From Asaia siamensis (GTDB lineage Bacteria > Pseudomonadota > Alphaproteobacteria > Acetobacterales > Acetobacteraceae): a stretch of DNA of 64,000 nucleotides. Made by a program: the position numbers and the translations under genes. The notes below the pieces were generated by a model that ran no database searches, was not told the DNA's origin, and saw nothing but the letters and a program-made list of their open reading frames with translations. The first letter of the stretch is position 1; every line of letters begins with the position of its first letter. Location of the stretch: assembly GCF_014635085.1 (NCBI RefSeq), contig NZ_BMCH01000001.1, positions 186,001 through 250,000 on the forward strand, in the 5' to 3' direction. Shown piece by piece: positions 7,386 to 16,061 of the stretch.

Positions 7386-9134
7386 CTAGATTATCAGGCT
7401 TGCGCTTGTCGCGACGGGAGAATGGGTATCTCCGGACAGAAGAATGGCCGTCTTTTCTGTCAGAATATTCGCGAGTGTCAGATCGGCGCGCTGCTTGCCA
7501 CTCGGAGTGCGAATTACGAAGCCCTTGCGAATAGCAAAGTATTCGAAGAGCTGGATTCTGTAGCGCTTCATTGTCTCGACTATGGCCGCGCGTAACGCCG
7601 ACGCGTCTGGCGTATTCTCGCATTCGATGATCAGGACCGGAAGGGCGCGTTCGGGCAAGGAGGGGGGAACCACCATGCAAAGAGCGCCTGCCAGAGACTG
7701 ACTGAGCGAAAGGGCGATGTCGTTTGTATAATAGACATTGCCGTCATAGCTGAATTTCTCGCTCAGACGACCGACATGAAACAGTTCCTGCTTGTAGAGA
7801 AAGCCGAAATCCTGTGTTCGCAGATAGCGCCTGTTCTCAATCGTTATAAAGCTGCGCGCGTTGTGGAGCGGGTTGTTCAGATAGCCGATGCTGACACTGG
7901 GGCTGTCTATCCAGATTTCGCCGATGCAGCCTTCCGGCAGGAAGGCGTGTGTGTCGGGGTCGACGATATGAACGTGCTGGTCTTCATGGGTGGTTCCGCA
8001 GCTTGCGAGGGTCGTCGTGTCCTGAGATGAGCCCGCTGTCGCGGGCAGGGCTTTGCCCTGGGTGAGGGCAAGGCGGTCGAATGTCCAGAGCTTCACCCCA
8101 GCTCCTTTCACCCCTGACGTCACAAGAAGGGCATTTTCGGCAAGGCCGTAGCAGGAATAGAAAGCCTCTTTTTTGAAGCCATGACTTTTGAAAGTGTTGA
8201 AAAAAGCGTCCAGCGTCTCGGGGTTGATGCTCTCCGACCCGTTGAACGCTATTTTCCAGCGGGAAAAATCCCAGCCTGGTGCGATATCCCCCGGTGAAAG
8301 ACGCGAAGCATAGCGATAGGCAAAATCGGGGCCACCGGAGATGGTTGCGCCGTAGCGATGGATCGCCTCGAGCCAGCGCGAGGGCTTTTCGATGAATTTG
8401 TCAGGGGCCATGAAATAGAAGGGATTACCGGCAGCGAGGGCCGGAAGAACGGCACCGACAAGGCCCATGTCATGAGTGAAAGGCAACCAGCTGAGGCCGG
8501 TATCATCATCCTGATATTGAAACGAAATCAGCTGCGCATGAATGTTGTGGCAGATATTCCGATGCGACAGGCAGACCCCTTTGGGCTCTTCTGTCGAACC
8601 AGATGTATATTGCACCAGGGCAAGCTGTTCCGAGGTAGAGGCGACGGGTTCGATCTCGCGTGACGATTTGAGCGCACTCTCCAGCGGAATCCATTTGACG
8701 GGGCGGGTCGTATCGCCATCTGCATGGAAGAGATGGAGCGTTTCCTTTTTGCCGAGCACCGCTTGCGCCTGGCTGTCTTCCAGAATGTAGATGAAGCGCT
8801 CGCGTGCGCCGATTGCGCTCGGATAGACCCCCGAGACGGGCACATGACCTGCATAGAGGCAGGCAAAAAAGCCGATGATATATTCCAGCCCGTTTTCGAA
8901 CAGCAGAATGACGCGCGATCCGGCGGGCAGGGTGCGTGCGAGATGGGCGGCGGCGCGTGACGCCTGGCGATGCAAGGCTTCGGCACTCAGGCTGCTTGTG
9001 ACGCTTTCTCCATCACCGAGAAAAAGGAAGATCGGATTGTCGCCTTTGGTCAGGCGTCTGAAATGCAGCAGGTCGATAAGACTGCGCTCTTTCCAGGCCT
9101 GCACGCCGACCAGCGCCTGTTCTTCTTCATACAT
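7386..9134 (-). CDS. Fatty-acyl-AMP ligase (FAAL-type adenylate-forming enzyme)
   Basis: This 582-residue ANL-superfamily enzyme has the ATP loop YTSGSTEEPKG at about residues 176-186 and the FAAL hallmark block WLPFTHDMGLVGAVLPALAAG at about 216-236. SGGPDFAYRYA and the A5-like FYSCYGLAENALLV follow. The C-terminal catalytic lysine is kept in TPSGKQR. FAALs activate fatty acids as acyl-AMP and pass them to an acyl carrier or PKS rather than to CoA. It is the last gene of a minus-strand run (GT4, heptosyltransferase, heptosyltransferase, FAAL) with 38 bp to its upstream neighbour. It probably primes the reducing PKS 11 kb away in the same cluster (inference). Start: ATG at 9134, first residues MYEEEQ. 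Confidence 0.85.
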   Translation of the reverse strand: MYEEEQALVGVQAWKERSLIDLLHFRRLTKGDNPIFLFLGDGESVTSSLSAEALHRQASRAAAHLARTLPAGSRVILLFENGLEYIIGFFACLYAGHVPVSGVYPSAIGARERFIYILEDSQAQAVLGKKETLHLFHADGDTTRPVKWIPLESALKSSREIEPVASTSEQLALVQYTSGSTEEPKGVCLSHRNICHNIHAQLISFQYQDDDTGLSWLPFTHDMGLVGAVLPALAAGNPFYFMAPDKFIEKPSRWLEAIHRYGATISGGPDFAYRYASRLSPGDIAPGWDFSRWKIAFNGSESINPETLDAFFNTFKSHGFKKEAFYSCYGLAENALLVTSGVKGAGVKLWTFDRLALTQGKALPATAGSSQDTTTLASCGTTHEDQHVHIVDPDTHAFLPEGCIGEIWIDSPSVSIGYLNNPLHNARSFITIENRRYLRTQDFGFLYKQELFHVGRLSEKFSYDGNVYYTNDIALSLSQSLAGALCMVVPPSLPERALPVLIIECENTPDASALRAAIVETMKRYRIQLFEYFAIRKGFVIRTPSGKQRADLTLANILTEKTAILLSGDTHSPVATSASLII

Positions 9135-9172
9135 TTGGCAAGACCTGTGATGTGATGGCTTGGGAAGGAACT

Positions 9173-10537
9173 TCAGCCTTCAGGAGAAGAGCCGGGTTGC
9201 AACTCCTGATGCAGGGCATTGCAATAAGAGATGACATGCTCGGCCGTAATCAGACGCGTGCATTCGAAATGGCGCGACGTGTTGGCATGGCGCGGACAGA
9301 AAAGCATGTTCCCGTGCTCGAATGGCGTGCGTACATCGTGCCAGCAGCTATTGCAGACATGGGGATTGAAGACGCGATAGGGTGTCTCGAACTCATTCGA
9401 AGGATGAGTGAACCCGCTGATCAGAACCACAGGGGTGCGCGCAGCCCAGGCAAGCCAGGAAAGACCGCTCGACAGACCAATGAAGAAAGCCGCATGGCGT
9501 AGCCAGTGTGCGCGTTCTGAAAGCGGCCGATCGCCCGTTTCGTCGCGTGTCCCGTGCGGAATGAAATTCCAGTGGTTGCGATGGCCTGCGACGGGGCTCT
9601 TGTCGATGCATACCACTTCGTAACCGAGCGTATTCAAATGTCTGATGACGTTCGACCAGCCGTAAGGATTGTTCCAGTACTTGCACTGGCTCGATGCCTG
9701 CGTGGCGATGACGACATAGGGGCCTTCGATCGGACGCTTCTCTTCCGGCCATGAGACCATGCGTGGCGGGACTTCTGTGGCGTCGACGTCGAGAATGCAG
9801 GCCGCTGTGCGATGCAGCCCGACAAGGCGGAAATCGGATGGCTGCCAGTCATGGGATTCGTCTTGGAAAAACAGGCCGATATGATAGGTCGCATAAGAAA
9901 GATGCTTGATCTCTTCGTACTCGGCGAAAGTGCAGCATCTGACGCCGGGATACTGGCCTGCAAAGAGCTTGCAGGCATCAGGATTCATGGCGACCGTCAG
10001 GTGGCATTGATGCTTCTGCTGGAATTTGACGGCGTAGGAAAACCAGCCGATCGCATCGCCTAGCGTTCCCCCAGGGAGGAGAATGGCGACATTGCGGTCC
10101 CGGCAATCATAATCGTGTATGAAATGCACGGTATCCGTATCGAGAGAGCGTACCTCAAGGCGCGTGCGGATATAGTATTTCTTGGCACCCAGAACCGTGC
10201 AGGCGCCCGTCTCCGAAGCATATAGGCAAACATTGCGGTCGAGATCGGTCAGGCTGACGTGCCAGCGTCCTTCCGGCAGGGTAATGCGGGCCCCGTAATT
10301 GAAATCATAGCCTATGCCGAAATCCCCGCTCTGCGTTGCAAAAAGCGAGGGAGCCGGAAAGGCTCCTGTATCAGCCGTCGTGGCAACGGATGAAGCGGAA
10401 GGGGACGAAACGGCTGTTTGAGGAGTGGTGTCGTCGCCCGATGCGGCACTCGCCCCGGCAGGAGGGGAGCGAGTGTCGGTATTGCCCGTACCCGAAAAAT
10501 TCAGGATTGAGTCGATGATGGAGTTGATATCGCTCAT
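9173..10537 (-). CDS. Autotransporter strand-loop-strand O-heptosyltransferase (TibC/Aah family), copy A
   Basis: This 454-residue protein is of the bacterial autotransporter heptosyltransferase family. It has an N-terminal beta-rich domain (about residues 65-145), a GT-B catalytic part with LLPGGTLGDAIGW and ATQASSQCKYWNNPYGW, and the donor-site run FIGLSSGLSWLAWA. Near the C-terminus lie four cysteines, C395-x2-C398-x15-C414-x11-C426, matching the iron-binding finger described for TibC. These enzymes add heptose from ADP-heptose to Ser/Thr of strand-loop-strand repeats in the cytoplasm. An odd feature is a Ser/Thr/Ala/Pro-rich stretch (about residues 20-65) before the catalytic core, absent from copy B. 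Likely targets are the two Hint proteins encoded opposite. It is separated from copy B by 1 bp. Confidence 0.88.
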   Translation of the reverse strand: MSDINSIIDSILNFSGTGNTDTRSPPAGASAASGDDTTPQTAVSSPSASSVATTADTGAFPAPSLFATQSGDFGIGYDFNYGARITLPEGRWHVSLTDLDRNVCLYASETGACTVLGAKKYYIRTRLEVRSLDTDTVHFIHDYDCRDRNVAILLPGGTLGDAIGWFSYAVKFQQKHQCHLTVAMNPDACKLFAGQYPGVRCCTFAEYEEIKHLSYATYHIGLFFQDESHDWQPSDFRLVGLHRTAACILDVDATEVPPRMVSWPEEKRPIEGPYVVIATQASSQCKYWNNPYGWSNVIRHLNTLGYEVVCIDKSPVAGHRNHWNFIPHGTRDETGDRPLSERAHWLRHAAFFIGLSSGLSWLAWAARTPVVLISGFTHPSNEFETPYRVFNPHVCNSCWHDVRTPFEHGNMLFCPRHANTSRHFECTRLITAEHVISYCNALHQELQPGSSPEG

Positions 10538-10538
10538 T

Positions 10539-11690
10539 CTAGACGCCGCCCGGCCCGTCGCTGATCAACTGTCGGATGATTTGCTCGACATGGCTCGGGG
10601 AGATCAGCTTGGTGCATTCAAAGTCTCGCTCTGTCTCTGCGTGACGGGGGCACCACATGTAGTTCGTTCGCTCGAATTCGAGCGTTACATCGTTTGAGCA
10701 GCCATTGCAGACATTGCGATTGATCACCCGATAGGGGGTCGCAAATTCATTATAGGGCTCCGTAAATCCGCTTATCAGCACAACCGGGCATTCTGCGGCC
10801 CAGGCAAGCCATGACAGGCCGCTCGACAAGCCAATGAAGAACGAGGCATGGCGCAGCCATCGGGCGCGCTCGCTAAGCGGTATCTGGCCGGTCATATCCT
10901 CTACGCCATGAGGTATATGATGCCAGATTGTGCCGCTGCCCGAAACGCGATCACGGTCGATGCAGATCACGCGATACCCCTGTTCCTTGAGAAAAGGGAT
11001 GATCGTTTGCCAGCCTGACGGGTTGTTCCAGTATTTGTTATGCCCCGTCGCCTGGGTGGCGATGCAGACATATTTATCCGGGATTGGTCTTCCGCCTTCG
11101 GCAATTCTGATCGCGGGGCGTCGGTCCTGTGGCGAAAGCCCAAGGATATAGGCACCCGACACCCCAAGGCCGACCTGCCTGTAATCGGTCGGCTGGAAGT
11201 CGCGATTGATGTCGTTGAAAAAGATCAGCACCTTGTACCGTGCGTAATAGGCGCGCTCCAGAAGAGCTTGGTCATCGCTGACCGTCACCTTGTCATTCCC
11301 GGTCTGGAAAAGCTCGGCCAGACCCGGCCGCACAATACAGGTGATCCGGCAGCCATGCAGTGCGGCAAAGGCCTCAACATGACCCATCCAGGCAATATGG
11401 TCGCCGACACCGCCTAGATGCGTGTCGATGAGCACCTCCTGGTCACGAAGGGTCATGACATGGTCGAGAATGACCCGGTCGCCACTTTTGACGCGAAGCG
11501 AAAAGGGAACAAAATATTTCTTGGTGCTGGCAATGAAGCCGCCCTTGCTTTCAGCCGAAAACAGAACGTTCTGGGTGAGCAGATCCTTGATTTCCAGGTG
11601 CCACGCGCCTTCGGGAAGACTGACGCGGCAGCCATCCTGAAAATCAAACCTGATCCCTTCGGGGCCGATCTGGCTCGGCATGCTGTCCAT
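10539..11690 (-). CDS. Autotransporter strand-loop-strand O-heptosyltransferase (TibC/Aah family), copy B
   Basis: This 383-residue paralogue of the downstream gene shares its blocks: THLGGVGDHIAWMGH, ATQATGHNKYWNNPSGW, IPHGVEDMTGQIPLSERARW and FIGLSSGLSWLAWA. The four C-terminal cysteines keep the same spacing (C328, C331, C347, C359), so both copies should bind the structural iron. The Ser/Thr-rich leader of copy A is missing. Family members form large ring oligomers and hyperglycosylate repeat proteins. Two similar copies beside two target proteins suggest either one enzyme per substrate or a mixed ring; the sequence cannot decide. It is translated between the GT4 gene (32 bp) and copy A (1 bp). 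Confidence 0.88.
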   Translation of the reverse strand: MDSMPSQIGPEGIRFDFQDGCRVSLPEGAWHLEIKDLLTQNVLFSAESKGGFIASTKKYFVPFSLRVKSGDRVILDHVMTLRDQEVLIDTHLGGVGDHIAWMGHVEAFAALHGCRITCIVRPGLAELFQTGNDKVTVSDDQALLERAYYARYKVLIFFNDINRDFQPTDYRQVGLGVSGAYILGLSPQDRRPAIRIAEGGRPIPDKYVCIATQATGHNKYWNNPSGWQTIIPFLKEQGYRVICIDRDRVSGSGTIWHHIPHGVEDMTGQIPLSERARWLRHASFFIGLSSGLSWLAWAAECPVVLISGFTEPYNEFATPYRVINRNVCNGCSNDVTLEFERTNYMWCPRHAETERDFECTKLISPSHVEQIIRQLISDGPGGV

Positions 11691-11722
11691 GGGTTCGTGC
11701 TCTTCGTGATCAAACTTCGAGG

Positions 11723-12688
11723 CTAGGCAGCGGATTGCGCCAGTATATCGCCATAGACCTGGGCAACGGCCTGATAGGTGCCATTAACAGAATATTGCTT
11801 TGCTGTCTTCTCTGCCGCGTCGAGCATTCTGTCAATGTGCGGTGCACCGTGAACGATGTCGAAAAGTAGTGTCGCAATACAGTCGACGATTTCCTCGCAT
11901 TGTTCCGGCGAAAACCAGTGGCCATTGAACGGTGTAGCGTAATCCTTGCCGCCTGTTCCATGCAGGCCGACAACCGCACAGCGCGACGCCATGGCTTCCA
12001 GCGGTGTAAGGGGAGCGGCCTCCTGACGTGAAAGGGCCAGAAAGATAGGCGCGATGCCCATAGCTTCTGCCACTTCGCGCTGCGGCCTGTTTTCAAGCGC
12101 GATCCATGGCACTTCTTTCGTGTGAGGATATTTTAGATGGAGCATCGTCACGATCAGATCAGCAAGGGCAGCATTTCCTTTTTCGGCGGGCCACTTGCCA
12201 GGATTGGTTGCGATACAAAGTTGCTTGGGGCGAGGATAAAACAAGTCTGTATCGACTGAGTTGGGAATGACATGGATGCTGTCGAGACCCAGAACTGATG
12301 AGAGCGCGCGTTCAGTTTCGCGGCCGGGAACGATGAAATGTTCGAAGCCCATTTCCTTCAGAGCACTCCCGTTCAGCCTGAAGGTGTAGAGGTAGAACTG
12401 GTTCTGGCAGAACAGAACCTTGGTACCCGGGAGAGGTTCGCGCGCAAGGTCGAGTAGAAAGTCCTTGAGCGTTTCGGGAAAGACGATGAGACTTCCGTCC
12501 TCCGGCTCAAACTGATCGCAGACCTTGACCAGATTTGAGATATCCAACCAGTCCGGTTTGCCGGCTGGCTGGAAGACCGACACGTCATGCCCCAACTTCG
12601 CCAGCATGCCTGCATGTTGGTACGTGACCTTGATGCCGCCGGAGATGGCTTTGGGGTCATAGGGGTTGAGAAATATAATTCTGCTCAT
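11723..12688 (-). CDS. GT4-family glycosyltransferase
   Basis: This is a GT-B fold glycosyltransferase of about 321 residues. I chose the ATG at 12688 (MSRIIFLNPYDPK) because it opens directly with the first Rossmann strand; a longer frame reaches 12748. Typical GT4 features are the acceptor-side GGIKVTYQHAGMLAKLGHDV, the interdomain IPNSVDTDLFYP and the donor-site block QEAAPLTPLEAMASRCAVV with the paired Glu residues. It is the first gene of the minus-strand run leading into the two heptosyltransferases. It probably extends or modifies the glycan on the same target, or makes a lipid-linked sugar; which one is not visible. It has no membrane segment. Confidence 0.8.
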   Translation of the reverse strand: MSRIIFLNPYDPKAISGGIKVTYQHAGMLAKLGHDVSVFQPAGKPDWLDISNLVKVCDQFEPEDGSLIVFPETLKDFLLDLAREPLPGTKVLFCQNQFYLYTFRLNGSALKEMGFEHFIVPGRETERALSSVLGLDSIHVIPNSVDTDLFYPRPKQLCIATNPGKWPAEKGNAALADLIVTMLHLKYPHTKEVPWIALENRPQREVAEAMGIAPIFLALSRQEAAPLTPLEAMASRCAVVGLHGTGGKDYATPFNGHWFSPEQCEEIVDCIATLLFDIVHGAPHIDRMLDAAEKTAKQYSVNGTYQAVAQVYGDILAQSAA

Positions 12689-12933
12689 GATGCGCGTGGT
12701 CCACGAAGGGTAATGTCCTGAGATATGATCATGGGCTTGATGGCCCAATAGATCAATAATGCATCCATATTGCTTATTGTATTCGCATATTTACGAACTA
12801 AGGATTTTTCGCAAAAAACTCGCTAATTAGGGATAATGTCATAGTAATTTATTGTGGGGATATTTGTGGACGCTCCTCAGTCTAGTGCTTAAACCATCTC
12901 GCATTGTGGGATTTGTAGTCTCTTGAATGGTTA

Positions 12934-12954
12934 ACGTTTTCCTAAAGAAAACGT
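12934..12954. promoter_or_regulatory. Palindrome ACGTTTTC-n5-GAAAACGT, copy 1
   Basis: An 8-bp perfect inverted repeat with a 5-nt spacer lies in the divergent promoter region. A second site with the same arms lies about 185 bp away, which suggests an operator pair for one regulator. Confidence 0.5.
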
Positions 12955-13118
12955 CAAAAAGATGAACTCCGCAGACTCGTTCATTAAATCGGCCTTCATA
13001 TCAGCCATTGTGAGAAGGATTGCGAAGCGGGGAGATTGAATTTTATCAAAAAAATGTAAGATATATTCAATATGTTACAATATGGGCGTAGAAATTTCTT
13101 TATGATGATGAGTGTATG

Positions 13119-13138
13119 ACGTTTTATACCGAAAACGT
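13119..13138. promoter_or_regulatory. Palindrome ACGTTTT-n6-AAAACGT, copy 2
   Basis: A 7-bp perfect inverted repeat with the same ACGTTTT/AAAACGT arms as copy 1 lies about 200 bp upstream of the first Hint gene. Confidence 0.5.
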
Positions 13139-13339
13139 GATCGCTATCCGTTAATGGGTGGTCATTGTATTGCATGGCCTGATGTGCGAAGAGATGTTAG
13201 CTATTAGATAACAGGATTCGCCGGGCAGGCGATTCCATATAATGATTCGGACAACAGCGCGATAAACCATGTAACGATCCTGCTAGATGTCGGGTCGGAT
13301 TAGTAATCGTGTCTAACCGGGCGTCTTGAGGGGGTAAAA

Positions 13340-15589
13340 ATGACAGTATATTCAGCCGGCACCGCAAGCGGCGGGACAATCACCAGTAGCGGTGGGAAAT
13401 ACACCATCCTTAGTGGTGCGACGCTCGTCGTGCAGGATTCGCCTTATGTAGTGTCGGGCGCGCTGGTTTCAGGTTTCGGAAATGGACCAAGAAATTCGGA
13501 CGCCATTCCGGGCCAGTCGGGCGGCACAAACTATCCTGCGCTTCTTGTTGCCTCGAATGGTGGTCTTGCCTCTGGGGCGACTGTGGGCTTCGGTGGTGTT
13601 GTCATGGGGGCTGGCGGCGGACATGTCTCCGGTGGCACAGCCTTCGATAGCGGCTCCTTCGTTGCCGCGAATAGCGGTTATGTCGATGGCGTCACCGTAG
13701 GGGCCAATGGTGGTGTCCTTGCGTCGATGATGGCAGGTTATGGCGGCGCCGCCGGTACTGTTACCAATGCGCATGTCAAGGAAGGCGGCTACGGGCTCGC
13801 AGGGGGTGGTTTCACCATCAAGGGCCAGAGATTTGCCGGATCTGGTATTATCTCCGCCAGTCAGTTCGATGTTGGCTCAACCGAAATCGTGACATCGGCG
13901 GGCACGGATATTGGCAGTCTCATCGGCGGCACGCAGGTGATAAGTTCGGCCGGTGTGTCTCTTGGGTCTATTTTCAGTGCAGGCACCCAGATTATTCTCT
14001 CTGCGGGGCTCGCGAGCGGCGCCACGGCTTCGGCCGGAGGGCTGATTACGGTCAGCGGAGGTGGGGTGGCTTCTGCGGTCGTGCTTGCTTCTGGCGGCAG
14101 TCTGCAGGCATTGTCCGGAGCGCGCGTGAATGGGTTGCAGATACAGGCCGCCGCCGCCGCTTCTGCGGATTCGGCAGCGATATTGAGCAGTGTGGTTATC
14201 TCCGGAGGTGGCACGCTGACACTCAACTCAGGGGCGACGCTCATCAACGCCGTCGTTTCCGGGATCACGTCCAGCGGTGGGGCTGGTGGTCTGCTCGTCC
14301 TTCATTCCGGCGCCGTGCTCAGCGGTGTCACATCCATGGGTTTCAAGAGCCGACTTGATGTCGATAGTATCCAGTATGTCTCCGGTACGAAGACAACCTA
14401 TAATGGCACAACGCTGACGATCAGCGACGCGTCGGGTAATGTTATTTGGTCGGGGTCTGTCGCTGGTATTCCCAGTGGTGCGACGAGTAGTGACTTCCAT
14501 GTCGAGCGTGATCCGACCGATGGAAGCATGATCATCATTTACGACAAATGCTTCCTGCGCGGCACGATGATCCGTACGGAGCATGGTGAGCGCGCGGTTG
14601 AGGCTATTCAGGTCGGTGATAATGTTCTTGCCTGCGTGGGTGGCAGGGAAGTGCTGCGTGAGGTTATCTGGGTCGGTCGTCGCACGGCAACGGTGCGACC
14701 TGCCCATCACGATGACGAGGCCGGCTTCCCTGTGCGCATCGTGCAGGGCGCGCTTGGTGATAATGTTCCATACAAGGACCTCCTCGTCACTCCCGAACAC
14801 GCGTTGTTTCTCGATGGGGCGTTTGTGCCTGCACGTATGCTGGTCAACGGCGTCAGCATTTTCTATGACCGTGCCCTTACCCAGTTTGATTACTATCATA
14901 TCGAAACAGATGAGCATTCTGTTCTCTGGTCGGATGGTGCTTTGAGCGAGAGTTACCTGGACACCGGAGATCGGACTTCATTTTCCCAAGGTGGTCCAGT
15001 TGTTCGTTTGCTGAATGCTCCTGCCAAGACGTGGGAAGAGCACGCGGCGGCGCCGCTTCGCGTCGAGCGCGGTTTTGTCGAGCCTTTATTCAAGGCGCTT
15101 ACCGAAAGGGCGGCGGCGTTGGGGCTCAATGCAGAAGCGCCTCGTCATGCGGTAACAGAGGATGCCGATCTTCATCTGGTTGATGACAGCGGCAGGGAAA
15201 TTCGCCCGCTACGCAAAGTCGGGCAATCGCATATCTTCATGCTTCCTGCCGGAGTCAAAGCTCTCTTCCTTGTCTCCCGGTCCTCGCGCCCCACTGACAC
15301 CGTAGGTCCGTTTCATGATGACCGCCGTCACCTTGGCGTGCTGGTAGGCGAAATTCAGGTTTGGGAAGCAGGTCATACGCGACAGATCGACAAGCATCTG
15401 ACGTCTGCCACGATGGCTGGATGGTCCAATCAAGAGGAGGGCCGCTATCGCTGGACTACCGGGCGTGCGGAAATTCCGCTGCATGACGTGCTGCCCGACA
15501 CCATTGCCATGATTTCGATCGAAGTGTTGGCTGGTGGGCCCTACAGGGTGGAAATTCCGGGTAACGGGTACGTCGACGAAGTCGGCTGA
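13340..15589 (+). CDS. Strand-loop-strand repeat protein with C-terminal Hint_2 (Hedgehog/intein-like) domain, copy 1
   Basis: 749 residues; GAGGGGG lies 6 bp before the ATG. About residues 20-345 are Gly/Ser/Ala-rich strand-loop-strand repeats of the autotransporter-passenger type that heptosyltransferases modify (units such as GGTAFDSGSFVAANSGYVDG and SGATLINAVVSG). A Hint_2 domain follows (about 400-545), with nucleophile C404 in DKCFLRGTMI, the T484-x-x-H487 pair in VTPEHALFL, and HSVLWSDGALSESYLD at its end. A C-terminal domain (about 605-740: DLHLVDDSGREIRPL, FHDDRRHLGVLVGEIQVWE) closes the protein. There is no Sec signal peptide and no beta-barrel, so export is unexplained. No C-terminal Asn plus nucleophile is seen, so true protein splicing is unlikely; Hog-like cleavage or ligation is possible. 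Confidence 0.85.
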   Translation: MTVYSAGTASGGTITSSGGKYTILSGATLVVQDSPYVVSGALVSGFGNGPRNSDAIPGQSGGTNYPALLVASNGGLASGATVGFGGVVMGAGGGHVSGGTAFDSGSFVAANSGYVDGVTVGANGGVLASMMAGYGGAAGTVTNAHVKEGGYGLAGGGFTIKGQRFAGSGIISASQFDVGSTEIVTSAGTDIGSLIGGTQVISSAGVSLGSIFSAGTQIILSAGLASGATASAGGLITVSGGGVASAVVLASGGSLQALSGARVNGLQIQAAAAASADSAAILSSVVISGGGTLTLNSGATLINAVVSGITSSGGAGGLLVLHSGAVLSGVTSMGFKSRLDVDSIQYVSGTKTTYNGTTLTISDASGNVIWSGSVAGIPSGATSSDFHVERDPTDGSMIIIYDKCFLRGTMIRTEHGERAVEAIQVGDNVLACVGGREVLREVIWVGRRTATVRPAHHDDEAGFPVRIVQGALGDNVPYKDLLVTPEHALFLDGAFVPARMLVNGVSIFYDRALTQFDYYHIETDEHSVLWSDGALSESYLDTGDRTSFSQGGPVVRLLNAPAKTWEEHAAAPLRVERGFVEPLFKALTERAAALGLNAEAPRHAVTEDADLHLVDDSGREIRPLRKVGQSHIFMLPAGVKALFLVSRSSRPTDTVGPFHDDRRHLGVLVGEIQVWEAGHTRQIDKHLTSATMAGWSNQEEGRYRWTTGRAEIPLHDVLPDTIAMISIEVLAGGPYRVEIPGNGYVDEVG

Positions 15590-15606
15590 GGTGATCCGGG
15601 CAGGGG

Positions 15607-15640
15607 CCCCACCCTATCCTGGCGTCAGGATAGGGTGGGG
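15607..15640 (+). terminator. 15-bp perfect hairpin after Hint copy 1
   Basis: CCCCACCCTATCCTG and its exact complement flank a GCGT tetraloop, starting 17 bp after the stop codon. No T tract follows, so it may be a terminator of unusual form or a 3'-end stabiliser that insulates the second Hint gene. Confidence 0.6.
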
Positions 15641-15826
15641 CGCACTGTCATCAATAGAAGATGTATTAGGCCCGTTATTATTTTCAACAAACAAATATAG
15701 ATTCGTAAAATCGAGAAATTCACAAAAAATTTGTGGGAGCAGCGCTCGATTGAGTCTGCCCGCAGGGATTGGGTCTTCAAGGCGAAAGTTCTTAATTAAT
15801 AACGAGTTAATGAAATTGAAGAGATA

Positions 15827-15845
15827 TGTTTTTGTAAGAAAAACA
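15827..15845. promoter_or_regulatory. Palindrome TGTTTTT-n5-AAAAACA upstream of Hint copy 2
   Basis: A 7-bp perfect inverted repeat with a 5-nt spacer, similar in geometry but not in outer bases to the ACGTTTT/AAAACGT pair upstream of Hint copy 1. It may be a chance feature of AT-rich DNA. Confidence 0.3.
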
Positions 15846-16061
15846 ATATTACGCTATCACCTATAGAAATTATCTATACAAATGGAGATTGATCGTTGAA
15901 ATTCTATGTGTCAGTAAAAATCACGTTAATAAATTGTGAGCGAGTGTAGTCTGCATTCTGAGGTTCGAGCGCTGTGTTAAGGCGTGATGGGGCATCCTTT
16001 GCTTTGTCGCTAGCTCCGCGGTGCCTCGGTGCGTGCTCGTATATCTTGCAGGAGCTGGCAT

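Larger units (their letters stand above)
12689..13339. other. 651-bp AT-rich divergent intergenic region of the glycosylation/Hint cluster
   Basis: The base composition is much richer in A+T than the flanking genes, and stops occur in all frames. It must hold the divergent promoters for the GT4-heptosyltransferase-FAAL run and the first Hint gene. It contains two copies of a palindrome built on ACGTTTT/AAAACGT (listed separately). I see no coding potential and cannot place -35/-10 boxes with confidence. Confidence 0.7.
15590..16061. other. 472-bp AT-rich gap between the two Hint genes
   Basis: It begins with a 15-bp perfect hairpin (separate entry), then strongly A+T-rich DNA with frequent stops and one T/A-run palindrome (15827-15845). 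It probably carries the promoter of the second Hint gene. No gene or RNA was recognised. Confidence 0.6.

Noticed and set aside
13469-14268. Minus-strand frames opposite the Gly/Ser repeats of Hint copy 1
   Set aside because: Repeats rich in GGC/GGT/TCC codons keep other frames open; the Pro/Ala/Thr-rich translations are artefacts.
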